A stretch of DNA of 41,149 nt from positions 1-41,149 of the forward strand of contig SXID01000150.1 in assembly GCA_005772955.1 (NCBI GenBank), in the 5' to 3' direction. Position 1 is the stretch's first letter; each line of letters begins with the position of its first letter. The translations under genes and the position numbers were made by a program. This DNA comes from Planctomycetia bacterium. GTDB lineage: Bacteria; Planctomycetota; Planctomycetia; Gemmatales; Gemmataceae. The notes beneath the pieces are model-generated. The model made no database searches, was not told the DNA's origin, and saw only the letters and a list, made by a program, of their open reading frames with translations. Below, piece by piece: positions 33,497 through 41,149 of this stretch.

Positions 33497-34906
33497 ATGC
33501 TGACCATCAGCGATACGCGGAACACCCGCACCTGCCAGGGTTCGTCGCGCCGCGAGTTCCTCCGCGTCGGGAGCCTCGCGCTGCTCGGCGGGATGGGACT
33601 GCCGCAGTTGCTCGCGGCGAAGGCAAAGGCCGCATCCGAGAACCGCGCGTGGAAGGACAAGTCGGTTGTGTTGTTGTTCCTCTCAGGGGGGCCGTCTCAC
33701 ATCGAGTTCTTCGACCCCAAAATGACCGCGCCCGAAGAGATCCGCAGTATCACTGGCGAAGTGAAGACGAAGCTCCCCGGCATCACCTTCGGCGGCTCGT
33801 TCTCCAAACTTGCGAACATGACCGACAAGATCGCTGTAGTGCGGTCCTACGCGTCGATGAACGGCGACCACTCGTACCTCGCCGTCACGAGCGGCGGCAA
33901 CCCGATGAAGGCCTCGATGGGTCCGCTGTACGCACGCGTCGCGGGCGCGAACAACGCGGTCACCGGCATCCCGAATAACTGTCTCGTGTTGCCCGAAGCG
34001 GTCGAGCCGGGGCTGAAGCTCGGCGGCAATTTCGAGACAGGCGCGCTGCCCACGCTCACCGCGCCGGGCGAACTTGGGGGGTCGTACGCCGCGTTCGACC
34101 CGAGCGGCGGCGACCAGCTCAAGAAGAACCTGAAGCTCTCGGTCACGACCGAGAGGTTCGAGGACCGGCGCAAGCTCCTCGCCGGGTTCGACACCGTTCG
34201 CCGCGACCTCGACGTGACCGGCGCGATGGATGGCGCGGACAAGTTCCAGCAGCAGGCGTTCGACGTGATCGCGCGCGGCGTCGGCGACGCGTTCGACATC
34301 ACGAAGGAAGACCCGAAGACCATCGCGAAGTACGACACGAGCGGGTTGTTCAAACTGAACGACGTCACGAAGTGGTATGACATGCGCCGCGGGACGAATC
34401 TGCTCGGCAAGCAGATGCTCCTGGCTCGCCGACTGTGCGAAGCCGGGTGCGGGTTCGTCACCGTATCTGATTGCGGTTGGGACATGCACGCGAACAGCAA
34501 CAGCCCGAAGAACATGGCGAACCTCCCTCCGATGGCAAGCCAAGTGGATCACGCAGTCGCGGCGTTCATCGAGGACATCTACGAGCGCGGTTTGGAGGAC
34601 AAGATTCTGCTGGTGGTGACGGGCGAGATGGGCCGCACGCCGAAGCGGAACCGCGACGGCGGCCGCGACCACTACGCAAATCTCACTTCGCTGCTCCTCG
34701 CTGGTGGTGGGCTGAAGACCGGTCAGGTGATCGGCCAGTCGGACCGGACCGCGTCGCAACCGACCACGGAGCGTTACACGCCAAAGCACCTTCTCGCAAC
34801 CGTGATGAGCACCGTGTTGGATCTCTCCGAAGTGCGGCTCAAGCCCGGCCTGGGACGAGTCGGGAACGTGCTCACCGAAGGCGACCCGATCCCCGGTCTT
34901 CTGTAA
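33497..34906 (+). CDS. DUF1501 protein (Tat-exported), second copy
   Basis: 469 residues from ATG 33497, with GAGGAG just upstream; the longer frame to 33407 lacks a site. The twin-arginine signal is SSRREFLRVGSLALLGGMGL. DUF1501 motifs: FLSGGPSHIEFFDPKMT, VVRSYASMNGDHSY, CGWDMHANSNSPKNM and VVTGEMGRTPKRN followed by GRDHY. No DUF1549/DUF1553 gene is next to it, unlike the 14201 copy, so partners are elsewhere or it works alone. The desaturase gene follows after 166 nt on the same strand. Confidence 0.93.
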   Translation: MLTISDTRNTRTCQGSSRREFLRVGSLALLGGMGLPQLLAAKAKAASENRAWKDKSVVLLFLSGGPSHIEFFDPKMTAPEEIRSITGEVKTKLPGITFGGSFSKLANMTDKIAVVRSYASMNGDHSYLAVTSGGNPMKASMGPLYARVAGANNAVTGIPNNCLVLPEAVEPGLKLGGNFETGALPTLTAPGELGGSYAAFDPSGGDQLKKNLKLSVTTERFEDRRKLLAGFDTVRRDLDVTGAMDGADKFQQQAFDVIARGVGDAFDITKEDPKTIAKYDTSGLFKLNDVTKWYDMRRGTNLLGKQMLLARRLCEAGCGFVTVSDCGWDMHANSNSPKNMANLPPMASQVDHAVAAFIEDIYERGLEDKILLVVTGEMGRTPKRNRDGGRDHYANLTSLLLAGGGLKTGQVIGQSDRTASQPTTERYTPKHLLATVMSTVLDLSEVRLKPGLGRVGNVLTEGDPIPGLL

Positions 34907-34947
34907 CCGGCATTGCCTGCCAATGTTGCTTCGGTGGGCGCATTGTT

Positions 34948-34965
34948 GTCGGGAGAATTCCCGAC
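34948..34965. promoter_or_regulatory. Palindrome before the desaturase gene
   Basis: GTCGGGAGAATTCCCGAC is a perfect 7-nt inverted repeat with a GAAT centre, in the 166-nt gap between a DUF1501 gene and the desaturase. It could be an operator or a short terminator. TACAAT at 34984-34989 would fit a -10 element, but I see no convincing -35. Confidence 0.4.
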
Positions 34966-35072
34966 GCGACTCCACTTCTGGCATACAATGTTGAAGATTT
35001 TCACGCCGCTCCTCACGCGGCCCGGAATAAATCATTTTCTTCATTCTGTCGCCCAGACGGAGAAACGACTCC

Positions 35073-36206
35073 ATGTCGGAGCGAACCGAACTCGCCTCCA
35101 ACCCAACCCCACCGCAAACCGCGACCGCGAACCTGCGGCCGAAGTTTCCGCGTGACGAGGCCGGATTCCTCGCTGAACTGCGGCGCCGAACGGATGCGTA
35201 CTTCGTCGAAACCGGGCAGAGTGAGCGCGACTGCTGGCGCATGTATCTGAAGACCGCGGTCATCCTCGGGTGGCTAGCGACCTCCTACGCGCTGTTGGTG
35301 TTCGCCGCGCCGACCGTGTGGCTCGCCGCCCCGTTGTCGATCTCGTTCGCACTGGCCATCTCCGCGGTCGGCTTCAGCATCCAACACGACGGCGGGCACC
35401 ACGCGTACTCGCGGTTCGCGTGGGTGAACCGGGTCGCCGCCATGTCGCTCGACCTGATCGGCGCCAGTTCGTACCTCTGGAAATGGAAGCACGTCGTCTT
35501 TCACCACACCTACCCCAACGTCCACGGGCAGGACACCGACCTCGCCGTCGGTCCCGTTGCGCGACTCGCACCACAGCAACCGCGACGGTGGTATCACCGG
35601 TGGCAGCACTTGTACCTGTGGCCGCTGTATGGCGTGACTGCGTCCGTGTGGCACCTGTACGGCGACTTCCGCGACGTGATCGCCGGGGCTATCGGGCCGC
35701 ACAAGATCCCGCGCCCCAGAGGCTGGGATCTCGTCGTGTTCCTTGGGGGCAAGGCGCTGTCGGCCGGGTTGCTGATCGGCGTGCCGATGCTGATCCACGA
35801 GTGGTGGGTGGTACTCACATTCTACGCGGTCGTGACGGCGGTCGTGGGCGTGACGCTGACTGTGGTGTTCCAACTTGCGCACTGTGTGGGCGAAGCCGAG
35901 TTCCCCGACCCGGTCGAGGGCGGGCGCAAGATGGAGGATGCGTGGGCGGTGCACCAGATTCAGACGACGGTGGATTTCGCTCGTGGGAGTTGGACGCTGT
36001 GCTGGCTCCTGGGTGGGCTGAACTTTCAGGTTGTTCACCACTTGTTCCCGCGTGTGTGCCACATCCACTATCCGGTGCTGGCACGGATCATTGAGGACAC
36101 CTGTCGCGACTTCGGAGTGCGCTACCAAGCACACCGGTCGTTCGTGGCGGGGATCGTCTCGCACTTCCGCTGGCTGCGTCAGATGGGGCGCCCGCAGTCC
36201 GTCTAA
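35073..36206 (+). CDS. Membrane fatty-acid desaturase
   Basis: 377 residues. The three histidine boxes of acyl-lipid/acyl-CoA desaturases are present: QHDGGHHAYS (His105-110), WKHVVFHHTYPN (His140-145) and QVVHHLFP (His322-323), the last with Gln as in front-end (delta-6-like) enzymes. Membrane helices lie between the boxes. There is no fused cytochrome b5 domain, so electrons come from a separate donor. The enzyme would introduce a double bond into a membrane acyl chain. Expression may be separate from the preceding DUF1501 gene. Confidence 0.92.
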   Translation: MSERTELASNPTPPQTATANLRPKFPRDEAGFLAELRRRTDAYFVETGQSERDCWRMYLKTAVILGWLATSYALLVFAAPTVWLAAPLSISFALAISAVGFSIQHDGGHHAYSRFAWVNRVAAMSLDLIGASSYLWKWKHVVFHHTYPNVHGQDTDLAVGPVARLAPQQPRRWYHRWQHLYLWPLYGVTASVWHLYGDFRDVIAGAIGPHKIPRPRGWDLVVFLGGKALSAGLLIGVPMLIHEWWVVLTFYAVVTAVVGVTLTVVFQLAHCVGEAEFPDPVEGGRKMEDAWAVHQIQTTVDFARGSWTLCWLLGGLNFQVVHHLFPRVCHIHYPVLARIIEDTCRDFGVRYQAHRSFVAGIVSHFRWLRQMGRPQSV

Positions 36207-36460
36207 CGTTCGATCGGAAGGGTCGTCACCGCGTCGCGCGCCTCTGCCGGCGTGCGGGCGAAGACGCGAACAGCACTCACATCGAGCCGGTCGTCGAGCG
36301 CGGCGAAGAGCAGAGGCTTCTTCATCGCGCGCTGCGAGGCACTTTCGCAACAACCGGTCGTTACCCGTTCCCGCTTCGGCCTCAACTTCCTTGTGCACCT
36401 CAGCGCCGCGTGCGCTGGCCCAGTCGCGCAGGTGGTCGAGGCGGAGGTTCATCTCGTTCT
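36207..36460 (-). pseudogene. Possible frameshifted gene remnant
   Basis: The minus strand between the desaturase and the flavoenzyme gene (36207-36526) contains two short protein-like stretches in different frames: MNLRLDHLRDWASARGAEV then HKEVEAEAGTGNDRLLRKCL (from 36452), and MKKPLLFAALDDRLDVSAVR then VFARTPAEARDAVTTLPIER ending near 36203. They look like one decayed gene with a frameshift. A serine-recombinase-like flavour (LLFAALD) was considered but is too weak to call. Confidence 0.35.
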
Positions 36461-36469
36461 TGGCGAACG

Positions 36470-36485
36470 GGGGGCGTAAGCCCCC
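36470..36485 (-). terminator. Hairpin after the flavoenzyme gene
   Basis: GGGGGC and GCCCCC enclose a GTAA tetraloop, about 40 nt after the stop of the oxidase gene on the minus strand. It may terminate the transcript; it also resembles a dispersed G-rich repeat of planctomycete intergenic DNA. Confidence 0.5.
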
Positions 36486-36526
36486 TGATTCTTTGGGTGG
36501 TGATGGGTGATGGATACGCGCACGGG

Positions 36527-37657
36527 TCAGAAGGTTCGGCGCGCCGAGAACAGGCCGATGTCGTGCTTCGTGGTGCCGTGTTCGACGAGGTCCGCGAGAA
36601 TTTCACCCACAGTGGACGCGAACTTGAACCCGTGCCCGGAGAATCCGCACGCGATGCTCACCTGGGGGAATGCCGGGTGCAGGTCGATCACGAAGTGATG
36701 GTCTGGCGTGACCGTGTACATGCACACCTGACCCTTCGTGAACTCGCCCAGACCCCGCAGGAATCCGGTGAAGTTGGCACGCATCGCGTGGACATCGTCG
36801 CCGGTCGTCTCCCAGTTCACGCCGGTTGGGTCTGGGAGTTCCGGCGCGCCATAGTGCCGCGCCACTTTCGCGCCGAATGCGTCGATCGCGGGCAACCCGT
36901 AGAACGGCATCCCCGGCACGTCCGCGATGAAGATCGGGAACCGGTCTCGCCGGAACAGTTCGGGGCGATTCCCCGTGCCGAACCACAGCAACACCTGCCG
37001 CATCACGCGGAGCGGGACGCCTATGTCCGCGAGTAACTTCGTCGCCCACGCGCCCGCCGTGACGACCAACTTAGCCGCGCGATACGTGCCCTTGTCGGTG
37101 GTGACTTCCACTCCATCGCCGACCGCTTTCCACCCGCGAACGGCTTCCTCGGCATGAATTTCGGCGCCGCAGGACACCGCGCTGTCAATGTGTTCGCGAA
37201 CGCATTCTTCCACATACAGGAAACCGGCTGCGTGCTCGATCACGCCAATGTACTCGGCCGGGAAGTTAAACGCGGGGAACCGCCGGTTGATCTCGTCGCC
37301 GGACAACTCTTCAGCCGCGAGTTGGTGTGTACGCACCGATGCGCGAACGCCTTCGACGTGTTCGCTCTCCGGCGGTCCGACGTTTAGACACGGGCATTCC
37401 GTGAGCAAGTGCCGACCCGTGAGTTGTTCCAGTTCGTACCACTTCTCGAACGCTCGCTGAGCGAGTGGAACGTAAGCCGGTCCTTCGGCATACGCGGTGC
37501 GGATGATGCGCGTATGGCCATGCGAACTGCCACGCGAGTGAACCAGAGGGAATTGCTCCAATCCCAGCACACGCCGGCCGCGGCGTGCCAGCTCGAAGCA
37601 CGCGGCAGACCCCATGCCACCGACACCGAGCACGATCACATCGAACGATTGTGACAT
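36527..37657 (-). CDS. MTOX/sarcosine oxidase-like FAD oxidase
   Basis: 376 residues from ATG 37657. FAD-binding start VIVLGVGGMGSAACFELARR, then LEQFPLVHSRGSSHGHTRII, with the active-site loop, and GQVCMYTVTPDHHFVID holding the Cys that forms the covalent flavin link in monomeric sarcosine and N-methyltryptophan oxidases. FSGHGFKFA near the end is the usual second FAD motif. It oxidises secondary amino acids, releasing formaldehyde and hydrogen peroxide. The ATG lies 6 nt after the stop of the trypsin-like gene, and its ribosome site (GAGG) is inside that gene, so the two are translationally linked. Confidence 0.93.
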   Translation of the reverse strand: MSQSFDVIVLGVGGMGSAACFELARRGRRVLGLEQFPLVHSRGSSHGHTRIIRTAYAEGPAYVPLAQRAFEKWYELEQLTGRHLLTECPCLNVGPPESEHVEGVRASVRTHQLAAEELSGDEINRRFPAFNFPAEYIGVIEHAAGFLYVEECVREHIDSAVSCGAEIHAEEAVRGWKAVGDGVEVTTDKGTYRAAKLVVTAGAWATKLLADIGVPLRVMRQVLLWFGTGNRPELFRRDRFPIFIADVPGMPFYGLPAIDAFGAKVARHYGAPELPDPTGVNWETTGDDVHAMRANFTGFLRGLGEFTKGQVCMYTVTPDHHFVIDLHPAFPQVSIACGFSGHGFKFASTVGEILADLVEHGTTKHDIGLFSARRTF

Positions 37658-37663
37658 CAACGG

Positions 37664-39721
37664 TTACCTCAACTCCTTCACGCCGGCGCGCAACAACTTC
37701 AGCCGTTTGGCATTGTCCTTAGCGGCGCCGGCGGTCTTCAGCAGCTCCGCGACCGCGGCCCTCGTCTTCGGGTCACGCGTGCCTTTCTCGGTGGCCGCGA
37801 GAGCCTTCGCCAGCCAGGCCGTTGCGATGTCGGGCGCGTCGGGGAACTTCTGTTCGAGTTCGTCGGCGTGCGCCAACATCACTCCCGAGACGGACTTCAT
37901 TCGCTGCGCGTTGGTACGCACTAAATCGCCGAGGGCGGTCGCCGCCTTCGCGTCCTCACCCAACCCGAGCAGCGCGCGGGCTAACTGCTCGCGTGCGTCC
38001 ACATCGGAGGGGTCAACAGCGAGCACGTACTCCGCATCGCCGCGTGCCTTGCGGTAGTCTTTCGCAGCGTTCGCGAATGAGGCCCGCAACACGAGTACGT
38101 CACGGGAAAAATGTCCTTTCTCGACGGCAGCATCGAGTTCCGCGATCGCCTGTGCCGGTTCGAACATGAGCGCCCGGCACGAGCGGGCTTTCGCGCAGCC
38201 GGGATCGAGTGACACCGCGTTGTCACAGTCGCGTTTTGCCTCCGCGAACTGGCCCGCGGCGCGGTGCCATTCGGCGCGCGTCGCTAGCGCGCGAGCGAGC
38301 ATTACCGCGTGTTGTCTTGGGATTGCTTCGAGACGCGAGATCAATCCCGCGAGCGTGTACGTCGGCCGGTCGCGGAGTGCCACATCGAGGAAGGCGCGAA
38401 TCTCGTCGGTTGTCGCCGCGTAACCCACGAGTTGCGCGCCTTCGCGCGAAGCCAGCACACCAACCAGCTCACCTTTCGCGTTCACCAGCGGTCCACCGGG
38501 CGAACCGGCCTGCGCGGGAAGTTGACACGCGAGCGCCGGGACCCGTGGCGCCTTTTCGCCGACATCGAGTGCCACGCGCCCGCGCTGGCGCACGGAGCCA
38601 AACGCGTACACCCAGGCGAACTCTAACCCGGCGGGGTGACTCATCGCGTGGATCGCGTCGCCCGCATTCGGCACGCCGGGCGCGAGCGGGAGCGGTCGCA
38701 TTCCTTCCGAGCCAGTATCGAGTCTGATGAGCGCGAGATCGCGAGTTGTGTCGCGAGCGAGAACGGTGCCACTGCGCCACGCTCCGCGAAGGTGCAGCGC
38801 GAGCGGGTCGCGGTAGGCGTCTCGCTCGCTTACCCAGCGGTCGCCCTCGCGTAGTGGAATCGCGATGCCTACGCGGTCCGTGACTGTGAAACCCCGCGCG
38901 CAGGTCAGCACCAAGTCTTTTTCGATTAACACGCCCGCGAGGTGAACGTCGGTCGCGGTGGGCTTTACCCATACCGTCGCGCGTGTGAGTGTGTCCGCGA
39001 TGGCGTTGGGTTTGGCGTTCTTGGCGGGCACGTCGTTCCCGTTCACGAAACGCCTGACATCGTTCGCGGAGATGACGACCGCCGCGAGCGGACAGTTTCG
39101 GCGCAGCGCGCAGTCCACACCGACCACGTGGCCGCGCGCGTTGAACACCGGACCGCCGGAATCGCCTTCTTCCGTCGGGAACTGCGCGATGAGAGCGTGC
39201 GCGTCGAGCGAGAGCTTCTTCCCGCGCCAGAAATAACCTTCCGCGAGCTTCCCGCTCGTGCGCAGCGGGCCGACGGTCAGGTTCCACACGGTGTCGAGGT
39301 CGAGTCGGTGGCCCACGATACGGAGCGGGTCGCCCGGTTGCGGCACTTGCGCCGCGAGGGTGACCGCTTTGGTACCAGCGGGAAGTGAAACGAGTTCGAT
39401 GAGCGCGAGGTCGAGTTCGTCGTTGGTCTTCAGCACGGTTCCAATAACGAGCAACCCGCGTTCACGGAGCACCGCGCGGTTGCGAAGGTACTCCGCGCGA
39501 TCCGTTACCAGTTCACCGTCGCGAACCCAGGGAAAGAGCACATCAACCTTCTTGCGGTCCGCGACGACGTGCCGACAGGTGACGAGCAACCGCTTTTCGG
39601 CATCGACGATGAAACCGCTACCGGCCCCGTCGTTTTCGGCCCGTACCCACGCGCACGACGCTAGCGGAACGTCGGCGGGAAGGCTCGGGAGTGCGAGTGC
39701 AAGCGTGAGTGCGAGGAACAT
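37664..39721 (-). CDS. Tandem trypsin-like peptidase and TPR protein
   Basis: 685 residues with a signal peptide ([16 protein letters not shown]). The first trypsin-like domain (20-230) has a full triad: [10 protein letters not shown] (His51), [10 protein letters not shown] (Asp104) and [10 protein letters not shown] (Ser188). The second (245-450) keeps RDLALIRLD (Asp328) and [10 protein letters not shown] (Ser407) but reads [11 protein letters not shown] where His should be, so it is probably inactive. Residues 460-685 are TPR-like helical repeats ([40 protein letters not shown]). It is followed at once by the oxidase gene. Confidence 0.9.
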   Translation of the reverse strand: MFLALTLALALPSLPADVPLASCAWVRAENDGAGSGFIVDAEKRLLVTCRHVVADRKKVDVLFPWVRDGELVTDRAEYLRNRAVLRERGLLVIGTVLKTNDELDLALIELVSLPAGTKAVTLAAQVPQPGDPLRIVGHRLDLDTVWNLTVGPLRTSGKLAEGYFWRGKKLSLDAHALIAQFPTEEGDSGGPVFNARGHVVGVDCALRRNCPLAAVVISANDVRRFVNGNDVPAKNAKPNAIADTLTRATVWVKPTATDVHLAGVLIEKDLVLTCARGFTVTDRVGIAIPLREGDRWVSERDAYRDPLALHLRGAWRSGTVLARDTTRDLALIRLDTGSEGMRPLPLAPGVPNAGDAIHAMSHPAGLEFAWVYAFGSVRQRGRVALDVGEKAPRVPALACQLPAQAGSPGGPLVNAKGELVGVLASREGAQLVGYAATTDEIRAFLDVALRDRPTYTLAGLISRLEAIPRQHAVMLARALATRAEWHRAAGQFAEAKRDCDNAVSLDPGCAKARSCRALMFEPAQAIAELDAAVEKGHFSRDVLVLRASFANAAKDYRKARGDAEYVLAVDPSDVDAREQLARALLGLGEDAKAATALGDLVRTNAQRMKSVSGVMLAHADELEQKFPDAPDIATAWLAKALAATEKGTRDPKTRAAVAELLKTAGAAKDNAKRLKLLRAGVKELR

Positions 39722-39794
39722 GCTTCACAGTTTACCTGATCGGCGGCGTTGCGTCTGCTTGCGGCGCAATTGTCCCGCGGGTACGCTGAGTATC

Positions 39795-41149
39795 ATGAAC
39801 ACGCACTTTCCCTTTGTTCATTCGCGTCGCGAGTTCCTGCTTCGCACAGGCGGCGGGCTTGGCGGTATCGCGCTCAATTACCTGCTCGCGCAAGAGACCC
39901 TCGCTCGCGCTCCGGGCTTGTCGTCGAACCCGTTGGCCGAGAAGAAGCCGCACTTCGCGCCGAAGGCCAAGCGCGTCATCTTCATGTTCATGGTCGGCGG
40001 GCCGTCGCAGATGGACCTGTTCGACCCGAAACCAGAACTCGCAAAGTGGGCCGGCAAGCCGCTTCCGGAATCGACCGGCCAACCCAAGAGTCAGTTCACC
40101 ACGGGTAAAGAGGTGATTCTGCCGAGTACGCGGAAGTTCACGAAGCACGGCAAGTCGGGCACCGAGATCAGCGACCTGATGCCGCACCTCGCGACGTGCG
40201 CCGACGATATCTGTTTCTTGCGGTCGTGCTGGTGCAGCAACACCGTTCACGCCCCCGCGATGTACGAACTGCACAGCGGGCGCACGCTCATGGGCTGGCC
40301 GAGCCTCGGCAGTTGGGTCACTTACGGGTTGGGCAGCGTTTCTGAAAACCTCCCGGCGTACTGCGTGATGCCGCAACCGGAAGGCGTCCCCGAAGGTGGC
40401 GCCCCGTGCTGGTCAGGCGCGTTCCTTCCACCTGTGTATCAGGGCACGCTGTTGCGTCGCGGCCCGAGCCCCATTATCAATTTGAAGCCGCCAGCCGACA
40501 CCGGCGACGAGCAGAACAAGCGCGCGTTCGACCTCGTGCAGAAGCTGAACGCGGCACAGTCGATGGGCGACGCGGAACTCGAAGCGCGTGCATCGAACTA
40601 CGAGTTAGCGTTCAAGATGCAGAAGCACGCGCCCGACGCGGTCGATCTCGCGCAAGAGACGGCGGCGACGAAGAAGGCTTACGGTCTCGACGACAAGGCC
40701 ACTGCGGACTTCGGCACGCGCTTGCTCCTGGCACGCCGGTTGGTGGAACGCGGGGTGCGGTTCGTGACCGTGTACAGCGGCGGCGGCCCGCTCGTGACGC
40801 AGTGGGACGCGCACGACAACGTGAACGCGAACCACGAGAAGATGTGCGGCCACGTCGATCGCCCGATTGCCGCACTCCTGAAGGACTTGAAGCAACGCGG
40901 GATGTTGAAGGACACGTTGGTGGTGTGGTGCAGCGAGTTCGGGCGCACGCCAAACAGCCAGGGCGGGAAGGGTCGCGACCACAACCCGCACGGCTACACG
41001 ATGTGGCTCGCGGGCGGCGGCGCGAAGGGCGGAACCGTGGTCGGTTCAACGGACGAGTTCGGGCTGAAGACCGTGGACGACCCGGTGTCCGTGAACGACT
41101 TCCACGCGACGATTCTTCACCTGTTGGGGTTGGATCACGAGAAGCTGAC
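39795..41149 (+). CDS. DUF1501 protein, third copy (cut by window end)
   Basis: 451 codons are visible from ATG 39795 and the gene runs off the right edge, lacking roughly the last 20-30 residues. Twin-arginine signal: [23 protein letters not shown]1501 motifs: [50 protein letters not shown] and [16 protein letters not shown] followed by GRDH. The C-terminal LLGLDHEKL is typical. No DUF1549/DUF1553 gene precedes it in the window. It is transcribed divergently from the tandem peptidase at 39721. Confidence 0.93.
   Translation, partial: MNTHFPFVHSRREFLLRTGGGLGGIALNYLLAQETLARAPGLSSNPLAEKKPHFAPKAKRVIFMFMVGGPSQMDLFDPKPELAKWAGKPLPESTGQPKSQFTTGKEVILPSTRKFTKHGKSGTEISDLMPHLATCADDICFLRSCWCSNTVHAPAMYELHSGRTLMGWPSLGSWVTYGLGSVSENLPAYCVMPQPEGVPEGGAPCWSGAFLPPVYQGTLLRRGPSPIINLKPPADTGDEQNKRAFDLVQKLNAAQSMGDAELEARASNYELAFKMQKHAPDAVDLAQETAATKKAYGLDDKATADFGTRLLLARRLVERGVRFVTVYSGGGPLVTQWDAHDNVNANHEKMCGHVDRPIAALLKDLKQRGMLKDTLVVWCSEFGRTPNSQGGKGRDHNPHGYTMWLAGGGAKGGTVVGSTDEFGLKTVDDPVSVNDFHATILHLLGLDHEKL

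Noticed and set aside
33683-35263. 526-residue open frame on the minus strand
   Set aside because: Antisense of the DUF1501 gene at 33497 and its downstream gap; no recognisable motif.
36207-36460. Serine recombinase fragment
   Set aside because: Only a few residues (LLFAALD) resemble the family; the catalytic Ser region is absent.

Overview
The window reads as chromosomal DNA of a planctomycete, most likely family Gemmataceae. This is inferred from content, not from a database search: three DUF1501 proteins (one in a DUF1549/DUF1553-DUF1501-WD40 operon), a TIGR03067-type lipocalin-like secreted protein, a DUF6807 protein, a membrane Ser/Thr kinase, Tat-exported Gfo/Idh/MocA oxidoreductases, high GC content, and many short palindromic intergenic repeats. 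No rRNA, tRNA, CRISPR array, intact transposon or phage gene was seen.

Layout. 1-7.96 kb: a CbiM-like metal transporter subunit (+), then minus-strand housekeeping genes: mutS2 (no Smr domain), a TIGR03067 protein, a THUMP-like methyltransferase, tsaD and a six-TM Ser/Thr kinase, with one divergent small Lys-rich protein. 8.0-11.3 kb: an accessory patch with two tandem DUF4240 paralogues and a HEAT-like protein, lying between a methyltransferase remnant and a WD40 remnant; both remnants lack usable starts. 11.3-12.1 kb: an EboB-like TatD hydrolase. 12.4-16.7 kb: plus-strand operon of cytochrome-like DUF1549/DUF1553, DUF1501 and WD40 proteins. 16.7-29.3 kb: a long minus-strand run of mostly exported catabolic enzymes: esterase, lactonase-like propeller, HpcH/HpaI aldolase, two Gfo/Idh/MocA oxidoreductases, sialidase, DPP-IV-like peptidase, a second esterase-like protein, and a DUF6807-GH5-like fusion. 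This looks like a glycan and peptide scavenging locus. 29.3-31.5 kb: two overlapping genes with the same unusual plan (N-terminal zinc ribbon plus six TM helices). 31.6-33.3 kb: a small hypothetical protein, larE and a small membrane protein. 33.5-36.2 kb: a DUF1501 protein and a fatty-acid desaturase. 36.5-39.7 kb: an operon of a tandem trypsin-like/TPR protein and an MTOX/sarcosine-oxidase-like flavoenzyme. 39.8 kb to the end: a third DUF1501 gene cut by the window edge.

The most distinctive non-coding signal is a set of palindromic repeat families between genes. One family has a 28-bp perfect inverted repeat at 32.9 kb with a diverged copy at 6.15 kb. Another has seven copies at 20.8, 23.6 and 27.2 kb. 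Some repeats run into coding ends, for example the larE 3' end and the end of the small membrane gene. Functions are named only where motifs support them; pathway links between neighbouring genes are inference.
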